Part shown: positions 8,548 through 16,168 of the stretch, in pieces
Position numbering within the stretch: the first letter of the stretch is position 1
How the letters are laid out: every line of letters starts with the position of its first letter
Assembly (NCBI RefSeq): GCF_900188375.1
Contig: NZ_FZOO01000008.1
Coordinates: 1 to 64,000, forward strand
Direction: 5' to 3'
Length of the DNA: 64,000 bases
From: Geodermatophilus pulveris
GTDB lineage: Bacteria; Actinomycetota; Actinomycetes; Mycobacteriales; Geodermatophilaceae
Position numbers and translations under genes: made by a program
Notes under the pieces: generated by a model
Told to the model about the DNA's origin: nothing
What the model saw: only the letters and a program-made list of their open reading frames with translations
Databases searched by the model: none

Positions 8548-10692
8548 ATGACCGCGCCTCCGCCGGGCCGGCAGGACGACGGGCTGGGCGCGCTGCTGCG
8601 GCCGCGGGGGATCGCGCTGCTCGGCATCTCCGGCCGGCCGGAGAACCTGATGTCCCGGCCGCTGCGCTACCTCGTCGAGCACGGCTACGCCGGCGGCCTC
8701 TACCCGGTCAACCCCAACTACGCCGAGCTCGTCGGGCAGCCGTGCTACCCGGCGCTGGCCGACGTGCCGGGCCCGGTCGACCTGGTGCTCGTCCTGGTCG
8801 CCGCCGAGCGGGTGGAGGACGCCGTCCGGCAGGCCGCCGCGGCCGGCGCGAGGGCGGCGGTCGTCTACGCCTCCGGGTTCGCCGAGGTCGGCCCCGCGGG
8901 GGTGGCGCTGCAGCAGCGGCTGGCCGCGGTGGCCCGGGAGACCGGCGTCCGGGTGGTCGGGCCGAACTGCCAGGGCTTCCTCTACGCGCCCACCGGGGTG
9001 GTGGCCACCTTCACCGCCGCCGCCGACCGGCCGCTGGCCTCCGGCAGCGGGGTGGCCTACGTCGGGCAGAGCGGCGCGGTCGGCGGCTCGGTGCTCGACC
9101 TGGCCACCGACATGGGCCTGGGCCTGGAGGCGTGGTTCAGCACCGGCAACCAGGCCGACCTGGACCTCACCGAGGTCTCCGCGCACCTGCTGGCCGACCC
9201 GGCGGTGCGGGTGCTCATGCTCTACGTCGAGGCCACCGGCGACGGCGCCGCGTACGCCGAGCTGGCCCGCCGCGCGCAGGCGGCCGGCAAGCGCCTGGTG
9301 GTGCTGCGTTCGGGCCGGTCGTCGGCCGGCCGCCGGGCGGTGGCCAGCCACACCGGCTCGATGCTCGGCGACGACGTCGCCTTCGTGCTCACCTCGCAGC
9401 GGTACGGCGTCACCCTGGTCGACGACGTCGACGAGCTGCTCGCCGTCGCCGCGGTGCTGGCCGCCGGGCGGCCGGCGGAGGGACCGCGGGTCGCCGTCGT
9501 CACCACCTCCGGCGGGGCCGGCAGCCTGGCCGCCGATCAGTGCGCGGACGTCGGCCTGCAGCTGCCCGAGCTGTCCGCGGCCACCCAGGCCCGGCTGCGC
9601 CCGCTCATCCCACCCTTCGGCGCGCTGGCCAACCCGGTCGACGTCACTGCCCAGCTGTTCAACCGCGGTGCACAGGCCTTCGGCGACGTCTGCCGGATCA
9701 TCGCCGAGGACGACGCGGTCGACGTCGTCGCCGTCCTGGTGACCATGGTCGTCGGCGAGGCCGGTGCCCGGCTGGCCGAGGATCTCGTCGCCACCGCGGC
9801 CGCGCTGCCCTGCCCGCTGCTGGTCGGCTGGATCGCCGGGCAGGAGCTCACGGTGGAGGGACGGCGGGTGTTCCGCGAGGCCGGCGTCCCGGTGTTCGGC
9901 TCGGTCGGCGACCTGGCCCGCGTCGCTGCCCGGCTGGCCCCGCCCCGGTCGCCGGGCACCCCGCCGCCGCTGCCGCCGGTCCCGGAGCTCCCGGCTGCCG
10001 CGGTGCGCGCGCTGCTCGACGCCCCCGTGGTGGACGGCGCGGCGCTGCTGCGGGCGGTCGGCATCGCCCAGCCGTCCTCGGTCCTGGTCACCGACCCGGA
10101 GGCGGCGCGCGACGCGGTCGCCGCGCTGCCCGGCCCGGGCGTGCTCAAGCTGGCCGCCGCGGACCTGGCGCACAAGAGCGAGGTCGGCGGCGTGCGGGTG
10201 GGCGTCGGTCCGGACGCCGCGGCCGCCGTGTTCACCGAGCTGCTCGCCGCCGCGCGGCGGCACCACGTGCCCGGCGTCGAGGGGGTGCTCGTGCAGGGGC
10301 TCGTCCCGCCGGGCACCGAGCTGGTCCTCGCCGTCACCGCGGGGCGCGACGGCTTCCCGCCGGTGGTCACGGTGGGCCTGGGCGGGGTCACCACCGAGCT
10401 GTACCGCGACCTCGCCTCCGCGCTGGCGCCGGTGAGCCCCGAGGAGGCGTGGGCGATGCTGCGCCGGCTGCGGGCCTGGCCGCTGCTGGCGGGGTTCCGC
10501 GGCGCCGAGCCCGCCGACGTGCCGGCCGCGGTGGACGCCGTGGTCCGGCTGTCGCAGGCGGCGCTGGCCGCCGGCGACCGGCTGGCCGAGTTCGAGGTCA
10601 ACCCGCTGATCGTCGGCCCCCGCGGGCGCGGCGCCACCGCCGTCGACGTCCTCGTCCGCACCACCGGCTCCCGCGAGCCGGTGGGCGAGTAG
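8548..10692 (+). CDS. Acyl-CoA synthetase (NDP-forming), acetate-CoA ligase-like
   Basis: 714 residues with the fused alpha-beta architecture of ADP-forming acyl-CoA ligases: CoA-binding Rossmann domain (GIALLGISGRPENLMSRPLRYL; VGPNCQGFLY), succinyl-CoA-synthetase-like flavodoxin domains (AYVGQSGAVGGSVLDLA; the catalytic phospho-histidine context VASHTGSMLGDD near residue 267), and a C-terminal ATP-grasp lobe (VLKLAAADLAHKSEVGGVRVGV; LAEFEVNPLIVGP). It interconverts an acid, CoA and ATP with acyl-CoA, ADP and phosphate. First gene of the operon reaching 17195; the ATG follows GAGGAGG. It ends in TAG, one of five ordinary genes here to do so, which matters because TAG appears recoded further on. 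Confidence 0.92.
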   Translation: MTAPPPGRQDDGLGALLRPRGIALLGISGRPENLMSRPLRYLVEHGYAGGLYPVNPNYAELVGQPCYPALADVPGPVDLVLVLVAAERVEDAVRQAAAAGARAAVVYASGFAEVGPAGVALQQRLAAVARETGVRVVGPNCQGFLYAPTGVVATFTAAADRPLASGSGVAYVGQSGAVGGSVLDLATDMGLGLEAWFSTGNQADLDLTEVSAHLLADPAVRVLMLYVEATGDGAAYAELARRAQAAGKRLVVLRSGRSSAGRRAVASHTGSMLGDDVAFVLTSQRYGVTLVDDVDELLAVAAVLAAGRPAEGPRVAVVTTSGGAGSLAADQCADVGLQLPELSAATQARLRPLIPPFGALANPVDVTAQLFNRGAQAFGDVCRIIAEDDAVDVVAVLVTMVVGEAGARLAEDLVATAAALPCPLLVGWIAGQELTVEGRRVFREAGVPVFGSVGDLARVAARLAPPRSPGTPPPLPPVPELPAAAVRALLDAPVVDGAALLRAVGIAQPSSVLVTDPEAARDAVAALPGPGVLKLAAADLAHKSEVGGVRVGVGPDAAAAVFTELLAAARRHHVPGVEGVLVQGLVPPGTELVLAVTAGRDGFPPVVTVGLGGVTTELYRDLASALAPVSPEEAWAMLRRLRAWPLLAGFRGAEPADVPAAVDAVVRLSQAALAAGDRLAEFEVNPLIVGPRGRGATAVDVLVRTTGSREPVGE

Positions 10693-10734
10693 CCCCCGAC
10701 CCCGATCGACGAGCAGAGAGGCAGGACACCCGGC

Positions 10735-11472
10735 GTGGGACAGATCCAGTTGGAGCGGCACGGCGGCATCGCCGTGCTCACCGTCGACAACCCCGACGTG
10801 AAGAACGGCCTCACCCCCGAGATGGGGCTGCAGCTGTCGGAGCTGTGCGACGAGGTGGACGCCGACCCGGCCATCGGCGCCGCCGTCGTCCGCGGCGCGG
10901 GCGGCACCTTCTGCTCCGGCGCGGACCGGCGGCGCTGGACGGCCGGCGCCGACCAGGCCGAGGACCGGACGTACAAGGAGCTCGGCGCGGTCTACACCGC
11001 CTTCCGCCGGGTGGGCACCCTGCAGGTGCCCACCATCGCCGCGGTGCGCGGCGCCGCGGTCGGCGCGGGCATCAACCTCGCCCTGTCCACCGACCTGCGC
11101 GTCGTCTCGCAGACCGCCCGGCTGCTGGCCGGCTTCCTGCGCATCGGCCTGCACCCCGGCGGCGGCTACTTCACCATCAGCAGCCGGACGGCGGGCCGCG
11201 AGGCCACCGCCGCGATGGGCCTGTTCAGCGAGGAGGTCGACGGCGTGCGCGCCGCCGAGATCGGCCTGGCGTGGAAGGCGGTCCCCGACGAGCAGGTCGA
11301 GGACCTCGCGATGGAGCTGGCCGGCCGCGCGGCGAAGGACCCGGAGCTGGCCCGCGAGGCGGCCCGCTCGTTCCGCACCGAGGCCGGTCCGCCCGGGATC
11401 GGCTGGGAGGCCGCGCTGCACTTCGAGCGGGCCACCCAGATGTGGTCCCAGCGGCGGCGCGAGACCGCCTGA
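10735..11472 (+). CDS. Enoyl-CoA hydratase/isomerase family protein
   Basis: 245 residues, crotonase superfamily. VVRGAGGTFCSGADRRRW provides the first oxyanion-hole segment and AAVRGAAVGAGINLALSTDLRVVS the second; the usual catalytic-glutamate region reads IGLHPGGGYFTISSRTAGRE, without an obvious glutamate at the classical positions, so it may be an isomerase or a variant rather than a standard hydratase. GTG start after AGAGAGGCAGG. Sits between the acyl-CoA ligase and the first dehydrogenase, consistent with a beta-oxidation-like route for the operon's substrate. Confidence 0.88.
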   Translation: MGQIQLERHGGIAVLTVDNPDVKNGLTPEMGLQLSELCDEVDADPAIGAAVVRGAGGTFCSGADRRRWTAGADQAEDRTYKELGAVYTAFRRVGTLQVPTIAAVRGAAVGAGINLALSTDLRVVSQTARLLAGFLRIGLHPGGGYFTISSRTAGREATAAMGLFSEEVDGVRAAEIGLAWKAVPDEQVEDLAMELAGRAAKDPELAREAARSFRTEAGPPGIGWEAALHFERATQMWSQRRRETA

Positions 11473-11545
11473 ACCGCCTGACCCCGAACCCCCGCCGGGT
11501 CGGCGACGTCACCCGGCCCGGCGGGGCTCCCCCTGGAGGGACGCC

Positions 11546-12679
11546 ATGCAGTTCGCCCCCACCGCGCTCACCCCGGACGAGGAGGCCCTGCGCGCCGAGG
11601 TGCGCGAGTTCCTCGCCGCCGAGCTGCCCGCCGGGCACCGCCCCGCACTGGGCTTCGCCGGCCGGCACGACCCGGAGTTCTCCCGCACGCTGGCCAAGCG
11701 CGGCTGGGTCGGCATGGCCATCCCGCCGCGCTACGGCGGGCACGGGCGCAGCGCCGTCGACCGGTTCCTCGTCGCCGAGGAGCTGCTCGCCGCCGGCGCA
11801 CCGATCGGCGCGCACTTCGTCGCCGACCGGCAGACCGCCCCGGCGCTGCTGCACTTCGGCACCGAGGAGCAGCGGCAGCGGTTCCTGCCCGGCATCGCCG
11901 CCGGCGAGCTCTACTTCTCCCTGGGCATGAGCGAGCCCGACTCCGGCTCCGACCTGGCCTCGGTGCGCACCCGCGCCACCCGGGCCGACGGCGGCTGGAC
12001 GGTCACCGGCACCAAGGTGTGGACCAGCGAGGCCCACCGCAACCACTTCTTCGCCGTCCTGTGCCGGACCTCGCCGATGGAGGAGGGCCGCAAGCACGCC
12101 GGGCTGTCCCAGCTGGTCGTCGACCTGGCCGCGCCGGGCGTGCGGATCTCGCCCATCCCGTACCTGGACGGCAGCCACCACTTCAACGAGGTGGCCCTGG
12201 AGGACGTGTTCGTGCCCGACGACATGGTGCTCGGCGAGCTGGGCAGCGGCTGGGCCCAGGTGACCAGCGAGCTGGCCTACGAGCGCGCCGGACCCGACCG
12301 CTGGCTGTCCACCTTCCCGGTGCTGCGCGCCTGGCTGCGCGAGCGCCCGTCGGTGACCGACGCCGACGCCGCCGTGCTCGGCCGGCTGGCCGCCCGCGCC
12401 CGGGCGATCCGGCACCTGTCGCTGTCGGTGGCCCGTGCGCTGGACCGCGGGCAGGCGCCGGTCGTGGAGGCGGCGCTGGTCAAGGAGGTCGGCACCCGCT
12501 TCGAGCAGGACCTCGTCGCCGCGCTCCGGGACGCCGCCGAGACCGAGCTGGACCAGGGCGCGGACTCACTGTTCGCGTCGCTGCTCGCCGAGGCGGTCAT
12601 CACCTCGCCGTCCTACACGCTGCGCGGCGGGACCAACGAGGTGCTGCGCTCGGTCGCCGCGAAGGCGCTGACGGCATGA
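11546..12679 (+). CDS. Acyl-CoA dehydrogenase family protein (first of two)
   Basis: 377 residues in the standard order: N-terminal helical domain (TPDEEALRAEVREFLAAELP), beta domain with FAD/substrate motif YFSLGMSEPDSGSDLASVRT, and C-terminal helical domain ending in YTLRGGTNEVLRS, which packs on the flavin. It would oxidise an acyl-CoA at alpha-beta with electrons passing to ETF. ATG preceded by CTGGAGGGA. The stop overlaps the next dehydrogenase start (ATGA). Paired dehydrogenase subunits that overlap like this are often heteromeric (as in steroid side-chain FadE complexes), so the two may work together; that is inference. Confidence 0.92.
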   Translation: MQFAPTALTPDEEALRAEVREFLAAELPAGHRPALGFAGRHDPEFSRTLAKRGWVGMAIPPRYGGHGRSAVDRFLVAEELLAAGAPIGAHFVADRQTAPALLHFGTEEQRQRFLPGIAAGELYFSLGMSEPDSGSDLASVRTRATRADGGWTVTGTKVWTSEAHRNHFFAVLCRTSPMEEGRKHAGLSQLVVDLAAPGVRISPIPYLDGSHHFNEVALEDVFVPDDMVLGELGSGWAQVTSELAYERAGPDRWLSTFPVLRAWLRERPSVTDADAAVLGRLAARARAIRHLSLSVARALDRGQAPVVEAALVKEVGTRFEQDLVAALRDAAETELDQGADSLFASLLAEAVITSPSYTLRGGTNEVLRSVAAKALTA

Positions 12680-13737
12680 GCGGGGACCGGGAGATGCTGA
12701 CCGAGGTCGCCACCGGCCTGTTCGGGGACCTGTGCACCCCGGAGGACGTCGTCGCCGCGGAGGCCACCGGCTGGAGCGAGCGGCTCTGGACGGCGCTGGC
12801 CGAGGGCGGCTTCCCGCTGGTGTCGGTGCCCGAGGAGGCCGGCGGCTCCGGCGGGGACGTCGCCGACGCCTGCGCGCTGCTCGCCGTCGCCGGCCGGTTC
12901 GCCGCCCCCGTGCCGCTGGCCGAGACCGGGCTGCTCGGCGGCTGGGCGCTGGCCGCGGCCGGCCTGCCGCTGCCCGCCGGGCCGGTGTCGGTGGCGGTCG
13001 GCGCGCCCGGGGACACCGTCGCGCTGCGCGGCGGGCGGTTCTCCGCGCGGCTGTCCCGGGTGCCGTGGGGCGGGCGCAGCGAGCGGGTGGTGGCGTTCGC
13101 CGACGACGGCGGGCGGCGGGTCGTCGTCTCCGCGCCCACCGCCGCCGCGACGGTGACGACCGGGCGGAACCTGGCCGCCGAGCCGCGCGACACCCTGGTG
13201 TGGGACGACGTCGAGCTGCCCGCCGACGCGGTGGGCCCCGCGCCGGACGGCGTGGACCCCGGCGCGCTGCGGCTGCGCGGCGCGCTGGCCCGGGCCGCCC
13301 TGATCGCCGGCGCGCTGGCGCGGGTCACCGAGCTGACCGTGCGCTACACCGGCGAGCGGCAGCAGTTCGGCCGGCCGATCGCCCGCTTCCAGGCGGTGCA
13401 GGCGCACCTGGTCACCATCGCCGAGGAGGCCGAGCTGGCCGGCCTCGCCGTCCGGGTGGCCGCGCTGAACGCCCGCCCGGACCCGGCCTTCGACGACGTC
13501 GCGGCGGCCAAGGCGGCGGCCGGCGAGGCGGCGACGGTCGCGGCGCGGGCCACCCACCAGGCGCACGGCGCGATCGGCATGACCAAGGAGTACGAGCTCG
13601 GCCAACTCACCCGCCGGCTGTGGTCGTGGCGCGACGAGTTCGGCAGCGAGCGGCACTGGAGCCGGGAGCTCGGCCGCCGGCTGGCCGCCGAGGGCGCCGA
13701 TGCGCTGTGGCCCAGCATCGCGCGGGGGCCGGCGTGA
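12676..13737 (+). CDS. Acyl-CoA dehydrogenase family protein (second of two)
   Basis: 353 residues, translationally coupled to the previous dehydrogenase by ATGA overlap. Contains the C-terminal-domain motifs RYTGERQQFGRPIARFQAVQAHL and ATHQAHGAIGMTKEYELGQL typical of acyl-CoA dehydrogenases, but the N-terminal and middle domains are shorter and the SEPDxGSD-type segment seen in its partner is missing, replaced by a weakly conserved alanine/glycine-rich stretch. That resembles the divergent subunit of heteromeric dehydrogenases. It overlaps the following redox fusion gene (GTGA). Confidence 0.88.
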   Translation: MSGDREMLTEVATGLFGDLCTPEDVVAAEATGWSERLWTALAEGGFPLVSVPEEAGGSGGDVADACALLAVAGRFAAPVPLAETGLLGGWALAAAGLPLPAGPVSVAVGAPGDTVALRGGRFSARLSRVPWGGRSERVVAFADDGGRRVVVSAPTAAATVTTGRNLAAEPRDTLVWDDVELPADAVGPAPDGVDPGALRLRGALARAALIAGALARVTELTVRYTGERQQFGRPIARFQAVQAHLVTIAEEAELAGLAVRVAALNARPDPAFDDVAAAKAAAGEAATVAARATHQAHGAIGMTKEYELGQLTRRLWSWRDEFGSERHWSRELGRRLAAEGADALWPSIARGPA

Positions 13738-15146
13738 GCGCCGACTGGGACGTCGCCGTCGTCGGCGCCGGCGCCGCCGGGCTGACCGCGGCGCGGGTCG
13801 CGGCCGGGGCGGGGCTGCGGGTGGTGGCCTACGAGCGGCTGGGCCCGGGCGGGCAGCTGGTCAACCTCACGACGCTGCACGACCACCCCGGCGGCACCGG
13901 CCCGGAGCTGACCGCGGCGCTGACCGCCGCGGCCGAGGGCGCCGGGGTGCGCCTCGCGTACGCCGAGGTGACCCGCGTGCAGCCGGGCCCGCCGACGCGG
14001 CTGACGACGTCGGAGGGCGAGGTGACCGCCCGGGTCGTCGTGGTCGCGGCCGGGCTCTCGCCCGGGCGGCTGGGGCTGCCCGGGGAGGCGGAGCTGGCCG
14101 GGCGCGGGGTGTCCACCTGCGCCGCCTGCGACGGGCCGCTGTTCCGCGGCCGCCCGGTGGCCGTCGTCGGCGACGACGAGTGGACGGCGACCGAGGCCCT
14201 CGAGCTGGCCGGTCACGCCACCGCGGTGACCGTGCTGGTGCCCGGGGAGCCGCGCTGGTCGGCGGCGCGGGACCGGCTGCTGGCGGCGCAGCAGCGGGTC
14301 GAGGTGCTGACCGGCGCGGCGGTGACCGCACTGCGCGGGGAGGGCGCGCTGTCCGGCGTCGCCGTCCGCACCGCCGACGGGGAGCGGGAGCTGGCCGTCG
14401 CCGGGGTGTTCCCGTTCGTCGGCCGGCGCGGTCCCGGGGGCCTGGTCGAGGGGCTGGCCGCCGACGCCGACGGCCGGCTGGTGCCGTCGGCCGGCGTGCT
14501 CGTCGCCGGGGACGCGCGGGCCGGCGCGGACCAGACGCTGGCCGCCGCGGAGGCCGACGGGCGCGCCGCAGGGGAGGCCGCGGTCGCGGCGCTCGCCGCC
14601 GGTGCCGGGTCGCTGCGGGTCGTCGACCCGACGCACGGCGTGCGGCCCGAGCCGGCCGGTGCCGGCGCCGTTGCCGCCAGCACCGCGGCCTGGACCGACG
14701 TGGCGCTGTTCACCAACTCCAAGCCGAACGCCACCGAGCTGCTGCGCGGCCTGGGCGGGCGGCTGCAGGCGCACTGGGCGCTGCCCGAGCTGGGCTTCGC
14801 GGCCAAGGAGAGCGCCTCGGTGGCGGCCGATCCCGACCAGATCGACTGGCTGGCCCAGCGCTTCAAGATGGTGCTGGTGGCGGTCGGCGACTAGGGCTCC
14901 TGCTCGTCGTGGAGTCTCCACGACTCGGTGGAACTGGAGCGGCGCGGCGTCGTGGCACCCCTGGTGGTGACCGAGACGTTCCTGCCGCTGGTGCAGGCGC
15001 AGGCCCGCGCGCGGCGGGTGGACCCGCGGCTGCTCGTCGTCCCGCACCCGGTCGGCGGCCTGACCCCGGACGAGCTGGCCGGCCGGGTCGAGGGCGCGGC
15101 CGGCGACCTGCTGCGGATGGCCGACGAGGCGAGGGGGCGGCCGTGA
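13734..15146 (+). CDS. Thioredoxin-reductase-like flavoprotein fused to a UGSC-family selenoprotein domain; Sec encoded by TAG
   Basis: Read as one 470-residue protein if TAG at 14892-14894 is decoded. Residues 1-295 are a pyridine-nucleotide-disulphide oxidoreductase: FAD motif GAGAAG (11-16), redox pair C129-AA-C132 followed by DG as in thioredoxin reductase, and a C-terminal FAD segment AGDARAGADQTLAAAEADGR. Residues about 296-470 match UGSC-family (seleno)proteins: LFTNSKPNATELLRGL, VAVGD-X-GSC at 382-390, then VELERRGVVAPLVVTE and LLVVPHPVGG. X387 is the TAG; family members have selenocysteine or cysteine there. Stopping at TAG would remove the active Cys and the last 83 residues, and no ribosome site precedes the next possible start (GTG 14928). 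GTG start overlaps the preceding stop and the last codon overlaps the next start, so the operon continues. Most likely a redox enzyme passing NAD(P)H electrons through CxxC to a UxxC centre. Substrate unknown. Confidence 0.85.
14892..14894 (+). other. In-frame TAG, probable selenocysteine codon
   Basis: TAG lies exactly at the U of the conserved U-G-S-C motif (…VGD-TAG-GGC-TCC-TGC). The frame continues for 83 further sense codons that keep the family's conserved residues and ends in TGA at 15144-15146, overlapping the next gene. UAG-directed selenocysteine incorporation, with a tRNA-Sec carrying a CUA anticodon, has been reported for Geodermatophilus and Blastococcus (Mukai et al. 2016). Ordinary genes in this window still end in TAG (10692, 17654, 30173, 36640, 41759), so recoding must depend on context. 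Confidence 0.8.
14906..14924 (+). promoter_or_regulatory. SECIS-like hairpin downstream of the TAG codon
   Basis: GTCGTGGA (14906-14913) pairs perfectly with TCCACGAC (14917-14924) around a three-base loop GTC. The stem begins 11 bases after TAG and the first loop base is a G, 19 bases after the codon. This agrees with bacterial SECIS elements, which lie inside the coding region just after the Sec codon and need a G at the start of a small apical loop for SelB binding. The hairpin codes for residues that vary in the family, consistent with selection on RNA structure. Confidence 0.7.
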
Positions 15147-16168
15147 CCGCGGTGCTGGACCTGCCCGGCGTGACCGAGGAGAGCTGGCAGGAGGAGGCGC
15201 ACCGCCGCGGCTGGGGCGACGGGCTGCCACTGGTGGCCCCGACCCCGGCCCGGGTCGAGGCGGCCCTGGCCGCGCTGGACGGCGTCGACCTGGAGCTGGG
15301 GCCGCTGCCGCCGTCCGGGCTGGTGCCCACCCGGGAGAGCCTCGCGGCCAACGCGGTCATGGCCGGCTGCCGCCCGGGCGACCTGCCGGTGGTGCTCGCC
15401 GCCGTCCGCGCGCTGCAGGCACCGGAGTACAACCTGCACGGCGTGCTGGCCACCACCCACCCGTGCGCGCCGATGGTGGTCGTCAACGGGCCGGTGCGCG
15501 GCGCGCTGGGCATCAACTCCGGCGGCAACTGCCTGGGCCAGGGCACCCGGGCCAACGCCGTCATCGGCCGGGCGGTGCAGCTGGTGACCACCCACGTCGG
15601 CGGCGCGCGGCCCGGCGTCCTGGACCGCGCCACCCAGGGCGGCCCGGCGAAGTACTCGTTCTGCTTCGGCGAGAACGAGGAGGACAGCCCGTTCCCGCCG
15701 TTCTCGGTGCGCCGCGGCTTCGCGCCGGGGGAGTCGGTGGTGACGGTCGCGGCCTGCGAGGGCCCGCACAACGTCAACGACCACGGGGCGACGACGGCCG
15801 AGGACCTGCTGCTCACCATCGCCGGGGTGATGGCCCAGCCCGGGTCGAACAACGTGTACGTGCGGGGCCCGCACTTCCTGGTGCTCGGCCCGGAGCACGC
15901 GGCCACGTTCGCCCGCGACGGCTGGACCGCCGAGGCGGTGCGCGACACGCTGTGGGAGCGGGCGCGGATCCCGGTGTCGCACGTGTCGGAGGCCAACCAG
16001 CGGCAGTTCGCCGACTGGGGGGTGCTGCCCGACGGCGACGCCTATCCGGTCAGCACCGGCCCGGAGATGCTGCACGTGCTGGTGGCCGGCGGAGCGGGGA
16101 AGCACTCGGCGTGGGTCCCGTCGTTCGGGGCCACCGCCGCGGTGTCGCGCGCCGTGCCCGGTGGCTGA
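15143..16168 (+). CDS. Conserved protein of unknown function, first of a paralogous pair beside the selenoprotein
   Basis: 341 residues, GTG start overlapping the selenoprotein stop. I do not recognise a named domain. It is clearly related to the next gene: both begin with a GWGDGLPLV- or GDGLPVVPPT-like segment, share NAVMAGCRPGDLPVVLAA / YAVLAGCPAAALPVVVAA, share a glycine-rich core (VVNGPVRGALGINSGGNCLG here), and both have AKY followed two residues later by cysteine (AKYSFCFGE). No signal peptide or membrane segment, so cytoplasmic. The two conserved cysteines and strict coupling to a UxxC flavoprotein suggest a redox partner or the substrate-binding component of the same enzyme; inferred from context only. 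Confidence 0.75.
   Translation: MTAVLDLPGVTEESWQEEAHRRGWGDGLPLVAPTPARVEAALAALDGVDLELGPLPPSGLVPTRESLAANAVMAGCRPGDLPVVLAAVRALQAPEYNLHGVLATTHPCAPMVVVNGPVRGALGINSGGNCLGQGTRANAVIGRAVQLVTTHVGGARPGVLDRATQGGPAKYSFCFGENEEDSPFPPFSVRRGFAPGESVVTVAACEGPHNVNDHGATTAEDLLLTIAGVMAQPGSNNVYVRGPHFLVLGPEHAATFARDGWTAEAVRDTLWERARIPVSHVSEANQRQFADWGVLPDGDAYPVSTGPEMLHVLVAGGAGKHSAWVPSFGATAAVSRAVPGG

Noticed and set aside
7798-11421. A 1207-codon open frame on the minus strand across the ligase, hydratase and TetR genes
   Set aside because: Only the last 218 codons have protein-like motifs (TetR); the rest is the antisense of genes with strong motifs and reflects high GC.
14928-15146. A separate small gene starting at GTG 14928
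   Set aside because: It has no ribosome site, begins in the middle of the UGSC domain, and the residues between TAG and 14928 (GSC and onwards) belong to the same conserved domain.
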